From Fusobacterium ulcerans ATCC 49185 (GTDB lineage: Bacteria > Fusobacteriota > Fusobacteriia > Fusobacteriales > Fusobacteriaceae): DNA of 64,000 nt. Under the pieces are notes generated by a model. The model made no database searches, had not been told where the DNA came from, and saw only the letters and a list, made by a program, of their open reading frames with translations. This document shows, piece by piece, positions 43,975 through 51,712 of the stretch. The stretch lies in contig NZ_LR215979.1 of assembly GCF_900683735.1 (NCBI RefSeq), positions 2,480,001-2,544,000 on the forward strand, in the 5' to 3' direction. Numbering within the stretch: position 1 is the stretch's first letter; each line of letters opens with the position of its first letter. The translations under genes were made by a program, and so were the position numbers.

Positions 43975-45152
43975 TGCTGATCAAAGAACTTTCTGAAAAA
44001 TATAATGACTATATAATAGATCGTAGAAGATATTATCATCAATATCCTGAACTTACTCTTCAAGAAGTTGAAACTACAAAATCTATAATTAAAGATTTAA
44101 AAGACATAGGAATAGAAGATATAAAAACATTTAAAGATTTCTATGGATGTGTAGGAATACTGAAAGGTGGAAAACCAGGTAAAACTGTTCTTCTCCGTGC
44201 TGATATTGATGCTCTTCCTGTATTAGAAAAAACTGGGCTTCCTTTTGCTTCAAAAATTGAAGGGAAGATGCATGCTTGTGGACATGATAATCATATAGCT
44301 ATGTTGTTGGGAGCTGCTAAAATACTATTTGATATGAAGGATGAAGTAGCTGGAACTGTAAAATTTTTATTCCAGCCAGCAGAAGAATTAGCTGTAGGAG
44401 CAAAAGCTGTAGTTGAGCAAGGTGTTATGGATGATGTTGATGCCTGCTATGGTATTCATATTTGGTCTATGGTAGATTCTCCAAAAATCAATATGGAAAT
44501 TGGAGAAAGAATGGCCTCTTGTGATAACTTTAAAGTTACTATTAAAGGATTTGGATCTCATGGTTCTGCTCCTCATCTTGGACATGATGCTATTGTGGCA
44601 GCAAGTGCTGTTATAATGGGACTTCAAACTATTGTCAGCCGTATCAATAATCCATTGAATGCTGCTGTTGTCACTATTGGAGTAGTCGATGCTGGACAAA
44701 GATTTAATATAATTGCTGACAAAGCTGTATTAGAAGGAACTGTACGTACTTTCAATAAGAAATTCAGAATGGAAATTGAAGGACTCATCAGACAGATATC
44801 AGAAGATATAGCTGCTGGATATCAATGTACTGCTGAAACTGAGTACTCATATCTGACTGGTGCTGTTATTAATGAAGATCAGCATTTAGTTGATTTAGCT
44901 CAAAATGCAGTTAAAAAACTATATGGAGAAGAGGGATTAACTGAACTTGAAAAGATGACAGGTTCTGAAGATTTTGCTTATCTTATGGAAAAAGCTCCAG
45001 CTGTGTATGGCTTCATTGGTGCAAGAAGTGCTGGAATTCCTGGTTCTGAAAAAAGTAACCATCATGAATGTTTCACAGTTGATGAAGCAGCCTTACAAAG
45101 AGGAGCAGCTGTTGCTGCACAATTTGCTTTTGACTTTTTAACTGAAAAATAA
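43974..45152 (+). CDS. M20-family amidohydrolase (copy 2)
   Basis: The 392-residue protein is a paralogue of the previous gene along its full length. It keeps RRRYYHQYPELTLQE, HACGHDNHIAMLLG, QPAEELAVGAKAVVEQG, GFGSHGSAPHLGHDAI and TGSEDFAYLME. The metal-binding Cys, His and Glu residues are in place, so both copies should be active. The one-base overlap with copy 1 and the terminator 21 bases downstream define a three-gene operon with the transporter. The reason for two copies is not clear from sequence. Confidence 0.93.
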   Translation: MLIKELSEKYNDYIIDRRRYYHQYPELTLQEVETTKSIIKDLKDIGIEDIKTFKDFYGCVGILKGGKPGKTVLLRADIDALPVLEKTGLPFASKIEGKMHACGHDNHIAMLLGAAKILFDMKDEVAGTVKFLFQPAEELAVGAKAVVEQGVMDDVDACYGIHIWSMVDSPKINMEIGERMASCDNFKVTIKGFGSHGSAPHLGHDAIVAASAVIMGLQTIVSRINNPLNAAVVTIGVVDAGQRFNIIADKAVLEGTVRTFNKKFRMEIEGLIRQISEDIAAGYQCTAETEYSYLTGAVINEDQHLVDLAQNAVKKLYGEEGLTELEKMTGSEDFAYLMEKAPAVYGFIGARSAGIPGSEKSNHHECFTVDEAALQRGAAVAAQFAFDFLTEK

Positions 45153-45173
45153 TAGATTATAATATAATTTAAT

Positions 45174-45197
45174 AAGGCAGCTGAATACAGCTGCCTT
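45174..45197. terminator. Bidirectional terminator between convergent genes
   Basis: AAGGCAGCTG and CAGCTGCCTT form a perfect ten-pair stem around AATA, with TTCTTATTTTT on the plus side and an A/T-rich flank on the minus side. It ends both the M20 operon and the flavoprotein gene. Confidence 0.92.
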
Positions 45198-45200
45198 TTC

Positions 45201-45860
45201 TTATTTTTGTATTTGCATTATCATACGTTTCCCAGCTTCAAAAGCATTTTGACAATCTATAGGAAATTGTGTACGTTTGTGTTCTGCTTTTATTTTTTCA
45301 GAAAATATTTCTATTTTATATTTATTATAATCACTAAATTGATAAGTATTAAACGCATAAATAATCTCTGGTTTTCTAAATATACTAGCTATTATTGATT
45401 CTATATTCGAAAGACGCACATCATAGCCAAATTTTTTCATTAAATCTTCAGTAACATTCATAGTATAAATCATGGCTGTGGGCATTTTCTTTGGAGCTAT
45501 TTTTTTATAGCCTTCCTCATAAGTAGAAAAAGGAAAAAGCAGTCTTTCAAAAAAGCTACGTAATTGACCTGTTATATCTCCAAAATATATTGGAGAACCA
45601 AAGACAACTCCATCAGCAGTTGAAACCTTTTCTAATACTGACTGCAATTCATCTTTTACAATACATTTCCCATAAGTATTTCCCTCTTTTCTCTTACATC
45701 CAAAACAGCTTATACAACCTTTATAATTCAAATCAAATAGATTAATTATTTCTGTTTCAACATCTGAAGAGACAGATTTTGCACCTTCCAAAAATTTATT
45801 ACACATAGTTGCAGTATTTGCTTTTTTTCTTGGACTTCCATTAATTGCAATTATTTTCAT
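45201..45860 (-). CDS. NADPH-dependent FMN reductase / iron-sulfur flavoprotein family
   Basis: The 219-residue flavodoxin-like protein has the FMN phosphate loop GSPRKKANTATM at 8-19 and GSPIYFGDITGQLRSFFERL as the flavin-ring segment. Between them lies CISCFGCKRKEGNTYGKC with C49, C52, C55 and C66, similar to the compact cluster motif of iron-sulfur flavoproteins though with a longer last spacing. Such proteins pass electrons in anaerobes, often against oxygen or quinone stress. It is divergent from an HxlR regulator, a common pairing in which the regulator senses redox or electrophile stress. AAGGAGAATG precedes the ATG. Confidence 0.85.
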   Translation of the reverse strand: MKIIAINGSPRKKANTATMCNKFLEGAKSVSSDVETEIINLFDLNYKGCISCFGCKRKEGNTYGKCIVKDELQSVLEKVSTADGVVFGSPIYFGDITGQLRSFFERLLFPFSTYEEGYKKIAPKKMPTAMIYTMNVTEDLMKKFGYDVRLSNIESIIASIFRKPEIIYAFNTYQFSDYNKYKIEIFSEKIKAEHKRTQFPIDCQNAFEAGKRMIMQIQK

Positions 45861-45894
45861 AGTTCATTCTCCTTAAATAATTATTTTTTAGTGG

Positions 45895-45923
45895 TTGACT
45901 TTATATTTATATAAGTATATAAT
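45895..45923 (+). promoter_or_regulatory. Promoter of the hxlR-type gene
   Basis: TTGACT at 45895-45900 and TATAAT at 45918-45923 have a 17-base spacer. The region is shared with the divergent flavoprotein gene, so the regulator may control both from here. Confidence 0.8.
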
Positions 45924-45998
45924 AGCAAAAACAATTATACAAGTACGCATAATTTTATTTCTTAGTATCTATTATATACCTAGGAGGATATATAAACT

Positions 45999-46370
45999 AT
46001 GGACAAGCTCAAATATATTAATGAATCTGAAAAGAGTCATGATGTAATATATAACAATAAATGCCCAATACTTTATGCATTAAAAATAATTGGGCAAAAA
46101 TGGAAACTTCCTATTCTATGGCATTTATCTAAATTTGAAATGTTGCATTACAATGAATTAAAAAGATGTGTTACAGGAATCACAAATACTATTCTTACAA
46201 AATGTTTAAGGGAGTTAGAGTCAGATGGACTTGTTTCAAGATTTCAGCATAATACTATTCCACCTTCTGTAGAATATCGACTTACTGAACGTGGAAAGTC
46301 ATTACTTCCTGCTTTAAATGAATTATATTATTGGGGGAAAGAACAGATTGAATTAAAAGATAGGAAATAA
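45999..46370 (+). CDS. HxlR-family winged-helix regulator
   Basis: The 123-residue protein has the HxlR layout: Cys22 in CPILYALKIIGQKWKLPILWHL (the conserved position used by several members for thiol sensing), then RFNEL-like MLHYNELKRCVTGITNTILTKCLRELESDGLVSR as recognition helix and wing, and YRLTERGKSLLPALN. The family usually acts as dimeric repressors of adjacent redox enzymes. It is divergent from the flavoprotein and ends inside a perfect palindromic terminator. Start follows AGGAGG. Confidence 0.92.
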   Translation: MDKLKYINESEKSHDVIYNNKCPILYALKIIGQKWKLPILWHLSKFEMLHYNELKRCVTGITNTILTKCLRELESDGLVSRFQHNTIPPSVEYRLTERGKSLLPALNELYYWGKEQIELKDRK

Positions 46371-46398
46371 TGTACAAGTACATTATTTCCTATCTTTT
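46355..46398. terminator. Palindromic terminator containing both stop codons
   Basis: A perfect stem of 21 pairs with a two-base AA loop (arms end in ATGTAC and GTACAT at 46370-46383), followed by T-runs in both directions. It includes the last codons and stop of the HxlR gene on the plus strand and the stop of the methyltransferase gene on the minus strand. Confidence 0.92.
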
Positions 46399-47124
46399 TT
46401 TAGCTGAAACTAAAAGCATCATAGGACGACGAAGCTCATCTTTCATTTCTGGAATTATTTTCAGCATTTCTTCTGATGGCTGTGCTTCTACAATTCCTGT
46501 TATTTCAAATCCTATTTTCAAAAGAGTATTGAGATAAGTAGTCAGTGTCTTATGATATTTAACTACCTTTTCCCCTAAAAAAACTGATTCTCTTTTTCCT
46601 TCTAAATAATAACTGTCTACAGGCCAATGAAGTATATTTTCATTTTCATCATAATACCAGTCTTCTTTTCCTTGAGCAGTAAAAACTGGATGTTCAACAG
46701 AAAAAACAAAATCTCCACCTTCCACCAAACACTCATTTACTTTCTCACAAATATTCTCAAAAGATTCTATGTAGTGAAAAGCTAAAGAACTTATTACCGT
46801 ATCAAAAGAATTTTTTTCAAAATCAATATCTTCAATTGGCATTTGGATATACTCAACATTAGAAAATTTAGTTTTCTTTTTTGCTTCTTCCAGCATTTTT
46901 GAAGATATATCTATTCCAACAGCCGAAACCGCTCCCTGTTCCATAGCATATATACAATGCCAGCCAAATCCACATCCAAGATCAAGTATCTTTTTCCCTT
47001 TAAAATCAGGAAGCATTTTTTTCAATTCATGCCATTCTCCTGCCCCAGCCAATCCTTTTTTAGATCTATCCATTTGACTATATTTATCAAAGAATATTTT
47101 ATCATCATATTTATTTTCTTTCAT
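46390..47124 (-). CDS. Class I SAM-dependent methyltransferase
   Basis: The 244-residue protein has the AdoMet-binding motif I KILDLGCGFGWHCIYAM, an acidic residue after strand 2 (VGIDISSKMLEEA), DIDFEKNSFDTVISSLAFHYI as motif IV region and a C-terminal half with HPVF and FLGEKVVKYHKTLTTYLN. It is a Methyltransf_11/25-type enzyme of the kind often annotated as ubiquinone/menaquinone-like, but here the acceptor is unknown. GGAGG precedes the ATG. It stands alone between two terminators. Confidence 0.88.
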   Translation of the reverse strand: MKENKYDDKIFFDKYSQMDRSKKGLAGAGEWHELKKMLPDFKGKKILDLGCGFGWHCIYAMEQGAVSAVGIDISSKMLEEAKKKTKFSNVEYIQMPIEDIDFEKNSFDTVISSLAFHYIESFENICEKVNECLVEGGDFVFSVEHPVFTAQGKEDWYYDENENILHWPVDSYYLEGKRESVFLGEKVVKYHKTLTTYLNTLLKIGFEITGIVEAQPSEEMLKIIPEMKDELRRPMMLLVSAKKR

Positions 47125-47222
47125 TTTTTTCCTCCATGTGTATACTTTTTTATATTATACTTTACATAATTATAGGTTACAAGATAAAAGACTTTTCTAT
47201 CATATTTTTTATACAAATAATA

Positions 47223-47251
47223 TAAAAAGAGGATGACTTATTATCATCCTC
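47223..47251 (-). terminator. Terminator of the reverse rubrerythrin gene
   Basis: GAGGATGA and TCATCCTC form a perfect eight-pair stem followed on the minus strand by TTTTTATATT, 27 bases beyond the stop. Confidence 0.9.
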
Positions 47252-47277
47252 AAAGTTTAACCTACTAAAGTTAAAAA

Positions 47278-47829
47278 TTATTTACCAAAATATCTATTTA
47301 ATAATCCTACAAATGCTTTTCCATGTCTAGCTTCATCTTTAGCCATTTCATGAACTGTATCGTGAATAGCATCAAATCCTAACATTTTAGCTCTTTTAGC
47401 AAGATCGAATTTTCCTGATGTAGCTCCATATTCAGCTTCAACTCTCTTAGTTAAGTTTTCTTCTGAAGATGCACTTACACATTCCCCTAATAATTCAGCG
47501 AATTTAGCAGCATGTTCAGCTTCTTCAAAAGCAATTCTTTTATAAGCTTCAGCAATTTCTGGATATCCTTCTCTGTCAGCAGCTCTAGACATAGCTAGAT
47601 ACATTCCAACTTCTGTGCATTCTCCTTCAAAGTTAGCTCTTAGACCCATTATGATTTCTTCATCTCCACAAGCTAATCCTTCTCCAATTACATGCTCAGT
47701 AGCCCAAACTTTTTCAGTTCCTTCTACTACTAGTTCCCATTTATCTTTTCCTGCTTTACATACTGGACATTTGTCAATACTCTCATCAGTTATAATTTCT
47801 CCACATACCTTACATCTGTATTTTGCCAT
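47278..47829 (-). CDS. Reverse rubrerythrin (NADH peroxidase type)
   Basis: The 183-residue protein has an N-terminal rubredoxin-like domain (C6, C9, C21, C24) followed by a four-helix ferritin-like diiron domain with [13 protein letters not shown] and [10 protein letters not shown]. This domain order is the reverse of classical rubrerythrin and matches the peroxide-reducing reverse rubrerythrins of clostridia and fusobacteria, which pass electrons from NADH through a rubredoxin reductase. AAGGGAGG precedes the ATG. Upstream DNA holds several copies of AAAAATGTAA, possibly a regulator site; no clear PerR box is seen. Confidence 0.95.
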   Translation of the reverse strand: MAKYRCKVCGEIITDESIDKCPVCKAGKDKWELVVEGTEKVWATEHVIGEGLACGDEEIIMGLRANFEGECTEVGMYLAMSRAADREGYPEIAEAYKRIAFEEAEHAAKFAELLGECVSASSEENLTKRVEAEYGATSGKFDLAKRAKMLGFDAIHDTVHEMAKDEARHGKAFVGLLNRYFGK

Positions 47830-47918
47830 TTTCCTTTTCCTCCCTTGATATTACATTTTTATTTCTACATTTCATTTCTCTTTTGTAACCATTACATTTT
47901 TATTACACTATTAATATA

Positions 47919-48641
47919 CTATACTTTACATTTTATGTCAATAACTTTTTTATTTTTTTTATTAATTAAATGTCTTTGTGGTTGAAGAGTTACATCAGTT
48001 ACAACAGTTCCATCTCTTTGAGATAAGACCATCTCTACTACTCCTGCTACACATTCAGGAGTAATATAACTATTTTCATCATCTCCCTGGCAAAAATCTA
48101 AATGATCATAGAATGGTGTTTTTGTAATATCTGGGTGAATAGTTATAACTTTTACTCCAGTTTTTCTTACTTCATCAAAAAGTCCTTTTGAAAAATGAGT
48201 TAATCCTGCTTTCGTTGCTGAATAGACACAGCCATAAGTACTTGATTCTTTAGCTGTAATAGATGATATATTTATAATGGTTCCTCTAATTTTTTTTAAA
48301 TCTCTCAAAAAAAGTTGTATAAGAACAAGAGGAGCTTCAAGATTAAGAGTCACCATATTATGTATTTTATTTACATTTATCTCTTCATGAGGACCAAAAT
48401 ATCCAACTCCTGCACAATTTATAAGGAGTTCTATTTCAGCTTCTTTCTTTATCTCTTTTACAGTTCTTTCTATTTCAAAAACTTTTGTAAGATCACATAC
48501 TATTTTTTTAAATTTATCACTTGATACTATCTTATCAAAATTTCTTCCTATTCCATAGACAGTGTACCCCATCTCTATTAATTTTTTTGTTACTGCTAAC
48601 CCTATTCCTGATGTAGCTCCTGTTACAACAGCATTCTTCAT
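47919..48641 (-). CDS. Short-chain dehydrogenase/reductase
   Basis: The 240-residue protein has the classical SDR motifs: TGATSGIG nucleotide-binding loop at 8-15, NCAGVG, the catalytic S-Y-K set (NISSIT, SSTYGCVYSATKAG) and VITIHPDITKTPF. It uses NAD(P)H on an unknown carbonyl or alcohol. I chose ATG 48641 because TAGGAG stands seven bases upstream; earlier ATGs would overlap the neighbouring gene and have poor spacing. It is the third gene of a cluster with a radical-SAM SPL-like protein and a nucleosidase; the functional link is unclear. Confidence 0.88.
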   Translation of the reverse strand: MKNAVVTGATSGIGLAVTKKLIEMGYTVYGIGRNFDKIVSSDKFKKIVCDLTKVFEIERTVKEIKKEAEIELLINCAGVGYFGPHEEINVNKIHNMVTLNLEAPLVLIQLFLRDLKKIRGTIINISSITAKESSTYGCVYSATKAGLTHFSKGLFDEVRKTGVKVITIHPDITKTPFYDHLDFCQGDDENSYITPECVAGVVEMVLSQRDGTVVTDVTLQPQRHLINKKNKKVIDIKCKV

Positions 48642-48654
48642 ATTCATTCTCCTA

Positions 48655-49665
48655 TCAGATAAATATTTTTTCATCTTCTATATATTTTCTTGTTTCTTCT
48701 TTCATAAAATCTATCATTTTCTTTATATGCTGAGGATAATAACTATATACACCTTTTTCACAGAAAAATGGATAAGATAATATTTCAGAATTTTCTCTAT
48801 ATTTTCTCATTCTTTTAAGATATTCTTTAGATATTCTGAATGTTCCTATACTTACATCTAAAATATTTTTAGAAAACAGTTCATTAAAAGTTCTTTTTAC
48901 TAGCTCTCCATATTCTTTTTCAAAATTTTCTATATATATCACTGGGTCAAAACATATCCTTACTTTCCAGCCTTTTTCCAACATTTCATCTGCAGCTTCC
49001 AATCTCTCTTCTAAAGAGGCTGCTCCCTTTTCATGTTCTGCAGCAAAACTTTCTGGAGAAAGAGTCCAGGCAAGTATAAAATTATCCAGAGGTTTCAAAT
49101 ATTTCACTGCCTTTATATTACTGCTTTTTGTTCTAAGCTCTATTTTCAAATTTCTATTTTTACTTACAAAATTATACCACTGTTCTACTAATCCTGTCAT
49201 TCCTTCTAATGCCAATAAATCTGTATCATATGAAATACATATATACATAGACTTTTCCTTAAGAATCTTTTCTATTTCATGAAAACAATCCTCTATATTT
49301 ACAAAGATTACTATATTTGCTGAGGTATAGACTCCCTGTAAATAACAGTATTCACAATCATAGATACAATTTATTACAGAAGATGTGTAATAGAAATTAT
49401 CATTCCCAAAACTCTCACAAACCTTTGCTCCTTCATAAAGATAATTTTCTTTTTTTACTGCAAGTATGAGTTTTTGGGATTTTTTCTGCATAATAAAATT
49501 TTGATTTCCCTTAGAAAAAATTTCTTTATATGTATCTAATTCTATAGTTTTACAATTAGGAAATTTTCTTAATATCTTATCAGTGAGAGGATATTTAAAA
49601 GCTTCTTTTTCTACATATATGTGTGAAAAACTAGAGTTCAATAATTTCTTTTCTAATTTTTTCAA
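48655..49665 (-). CDS. Spore-photoproduct-lyase-like radical SAM protein
   Basis: The 336-residue protein has the SPL-type radical-SAM motif CIYDCEYCYLQG (C100, C104, C107), followed by YTSANIVIFVNIED and YDTDLLALEGMTGL, and resembles the spore photoproduct lyase family, which repairs a UV thymine dimer in endospores. Fusobacteria do not sporulate, so a different role is likely. By eye the position of the H-donating Cys of true SPL is a Tyr (about 145), though C143 is close by. The start is TTG 49665, preceded by AGAGGGGAAGATAAAC; the gene overlaps the nucleosidase by 35 bases. Confidence 0.8.
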   Translation of the reverse strand: MKKLEKKLLNSSFSHIYVEKEAFKYPLTDKILRKFPNCKTIELDTYKEIFSKGNQNFIMQKKSQKLILAVKKENYLYEGAKVCESFGNDNFYYTSSVINCIYDCEYCYLQGVYTSANIVIFVNIEDCFHEIEKILKEKSMYICISYDTDLLALEGMTGLVEQWYNFVSKNRNLKIELRTKSSNIKAVKYLKPLDNFILAWTLSPESFAAEHEKGAASLEERLEAADEMLEKGWKVRICFDPVIYIENFEKEYGELVKRTFNELFSKNILDVSIGTFRISKEYLKRMRKYRENSEILSYPFFCEKGVYSYYPQHIKKMIDFMKEETRKYIEDEKIFI

Positions 49666-50464
49666 AGTTTATCTTCCCCTCTCTTTTATCTTTTATTTCA
49701 ATTTTAGAGTATTTTGAAATTACATCTTTAATATTTTTATTTTTAAGTTTATGATATTTCATAAGTTCCATAAATTCATAGTGCATACTTTCAGTGAGCC
49801 TTAAATTTTTCTCCACCATATTCATAATATCTTTTTCATTTAAAGTAAAAATTTCTTTATCACTAACATTAAATTTTTTTCTTTCATTCAGCCATTCATC
49901 TATACTTAGAATCCCACTTTCTACGATATGAGTAACTTTTTCCACTGTTATTCCTGTGGTATCAAGATAATCTGATACAATTTTTATTATATTTATCTGA
50001 TGCTGTGAAAAGAAAAGAGAAGCAGCTTCATATATCCCTGCTCCTTCCATATCCACCAGTTCTCCTTTTATCTCTGACTCCATACTTTTATCTACTACAT
50101 GAAAGAAACTTTCCAAAGTTCCCTCTTTAAATTTATGTCTGAACAACATATCTGGGTAAAAACTTTTCCCATTTCCATTATTAGTAATCTTATTACATAG
50201 AACTATATCTCCCACTTGAAATATCTCTTTCACAGCTCCACATATACCTAAATTAACAAAAATATCTTCTTCTCTTATATTCAGACTGCTTAAAAGATAG
50301 GTTGTCCCTATAGCTCCCTGCATCATCCCTGAACCAGTTATTATTAATATTATTTCTTCATTTTTAAATACCTGATATTTTTTAATTTCATTATCTCTTT
50401 TTAATTTAAAATATGTTATCAATGGCTTTGCTTCTGCTGTTAAAGCTGCCGCTACATATATCAT
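49631..50464 (-). CDS. Nucleoside-phosphorylase/nucleosidase-like protein with C-terminal extension
   Basis: Residues 1-185 match the PNP/UDP phosphorylase superfamily: GSGMMQGAIGTTYLL at 44-58, FVNLGICGAVKE at 69-80, the base/ribose-binding DMEGAG at 138-143, and the catalytic Asp in SDYLD at 164-168. That is typical of MTA/SAH nucleosidases, which cleave 5-deoxyadenosine as well. Residues 190-277 form an added charged helical region of unknown role. The overlap with the SPL-like gene suggests the nucleosidase clears 5-deoxyadenosine made by the radical-SAM partner. Start follows GAGGTAAAGAAT. Confidence 0.82.
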   Translation of the reverse strand: MIYVAAALTAEAKPLITYFKLKRDNEIKKYQVFKNEEIILIITGSGMMQGAIGTTYLLSSLNIREEDIFVNLGICGAVKEIFQVGDIVLCNKITNNGNGKSFYPDMLFRHKFKEGTLESFFHVVDKSMESEIKGELVDMEGAGIYEAASLFFSQHQINIIKIVSDYLDTTGITVEKVTHIVESGILSIDEWLNERKKFNVSDKEIFTLNEKDIMNMVEKNLRLTESMHYEFMELMKYHKLKNKNIKDVISKYSKIEIKDKREGKINFEKIRKEIIEL

Positions 50465-50514
50465 ATTCTTTACCTCATTCCTAATTTACTACTGTAAATA
50501 TTTTAGCACATATT

Positions 50515-51009
50515 TTAAAGTTTTTTATCATAACAATAAAATTCTTTTTCTTTTCCCAGAAAATTCATATTTCCTCTATGAATATATCCTAATTTCAATA
50601 AAAGAGTATTCATTTTTTTATTTACTGAATAAGTATCAGTTTTTATATAGTTTACTCCATTTTCCTTGGCAATCTTCTCTGCAAATTCAATAAGTTTTGT
50701 AGCTGTTCCCTGATTTCTATATTTAGGATTTATTGACATTCTATGAAGTATCAGACATTTCTCATCTAATGCCCATTTTATATCTTTATATTCATCAGGT
50801 TCTACAAAGTTAGCACATATAAATCCATAAAGTTCTTCATTCTCCTCATTTACATAAAGAGAGTTACTTTCTACATCCCCTAAAAAATCTTGTTTCTGAG
50901 GATAATTTTCATCCCATTGAGTATTTCCATATGTCTTCATTTCAGCAATTGTAGCTTTTATTATTTCCATTATTTTATCCAAATCTTTTGCTTCTGCTTT
51001 TCTTATCAT
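50515..51009 (-). CDS. GNAT-family acetyltransferase
   Basis: The 164-residue protein has the GNAT fold: IRKAEAKDLDKIMEIIK at the start, LYGFICANFVEP in the middle, the acetyl-CoA motif LHRMSINPKYRNQGTATKLIEFAEKIA and the final YIKTDTYSVNKKMNTLLLKLGYIHRG. The acceptor is unknown. I chose ATG 51009: it overlaps the MarR stop as ATGA with a GGGAGGAAAGGA site, a classic coupled arrangement. Regulation by the MarR protein that precedes it is thus likely. Confidence 0.9.
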   Translation of the reverse strand: MIRKAEAKDLDKIMEIIKATIAEMKTYGNTQWDENYPQKQDFLGDVESNSLYVNEENEELYGFICANFVEPDEYKDIKWALDEKCLILHRMSINPKYRNQGTATKLIEFAEKIAKENGVNYIKTDTYSVNKKMNTLLLKLGYIHRGNMNFLGKEKEFYCYDKKL

Positions 51010-51470
51010 TCCTTTCCTCCCTTTACCCTCAGCCAATCTTTAGCTGCATTTTCACTCATCTTCTCCAATAAATTCTCCACTATTTCTCTTTCCTTTTTTG
51101 TTAAACCTTCCATACATATATTTATATTTCTATTCTCTTCAGTGATTATTAAATCATATACTTCTAAAGCTTTTTTAGTTGGATAAAGTTTATATTCTCT
51201 TTTATCATTTTCATCTTGTTCCTTGTTTATATATCCAGCTTCTATTAATTTTTTTACTGCTTTGGTTGTAGTGCTCTTATCCACAGTAAGAATTTTAGAT
51301 AACTCTACAAAATTTATTCCTTGATTTTCACATATTCTTGTAAGAAATATAAACTGCCCCTTTTGTAAAGACAACTCTCTATACTTCATATCACTAGTTG
51401 AATGTATGGCTCTTGAAAGAGTTCCTATTTTTCTCAATATTTGATTATTTAATTTTTCTATATCTTTCAC
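51006..51470 (-). CDS. MarR-family regulator
   Basis: The 154-residue protein has a winged-helix domain: QFIFLTRICENQGINFVELSKILTVDKSTTTKAVKKLIEAGYINKEQDENDKREYKLYPTKKA, with the DKRE wing typical of MarR proteins. It is coupled to a GNAT acetyltransferase by a four-base overlap. Two inverted repeats around its promoter are good candidates for its own binding sites, so autorepression is likely. Start follows AAGGAGGTGAAAG. Confidence 0.93.
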   Translation of the reverse strand: MKDIEKLNNQILRKIGTLSRAIHSTSDMKYRELSLQKGQFIFLTRICENQGINFVELSKILTVDKSTTTKAVKKLIEAGYINKEQDENDKREYKLYPTKKALEVYDLIITEENRNINICMEGLTKKEREIVENLLEKMSENAAKDWLRVKGGKE

Positions 51471-51480
51471 CTCCTTATAT

Positions 51481-51534
51481 TAGTTGAACTTTCAATTATA
51501 TTCTACCTCAATATAGTTGAACTGTCAACTATAT
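51481..51534 (-). promoter_or_regulatory. Promoter with two MarR operator candidates
   Basis: TTGACA (51528-51523, minus strand) and TAGAAT (51505-51500) are 17 bases apart. A perfect palindrome at 51511-51534 (arms ATATAGTTGA and TCAACTATAT around ACTG) covers the -35 box. A second, imperfect copy (TAGTTGAACTTTCAATTA, 51481-51498) covers the start region. Both share AGTTGA half-sites. Confidence 0.82.
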
Positions 51535-51640
51535 TTTTGAAAAATTTTACTTTTTATTCTTATATAAACCTTCTGTCCTGTCATAATGAAAACATTCAAA
51601 ACTCACTCATTAATAAGTTAATAAAAGTTATATTCATATA

Positions 51641-51694
51641 AAAAAGAGTGAAGTATAAAAGAAATTTATTCTATCTTTTAATCACTCTTTTTTA
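51641..51694 (-). terminator. Terminator after the potassium transporter gene
   Basis: AAAAAGAGTGA and TCACTCTTTTT pair across an AT-rich interior. T-runs occur on both strands. It lies about 20 bases beyond the TrkH stop. Confidence 0.75.
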
Positions 51695-51712
51695 TTTTTA
51701 CTTAATTATTAT

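Noticed and set aside
48655-49665. True spore photoproduct lyase
   Set aside because: The surrounding genes give no sign of sporulation and the H-donor Cys position appears to be Tyr, so only an SPL-like label is kept.
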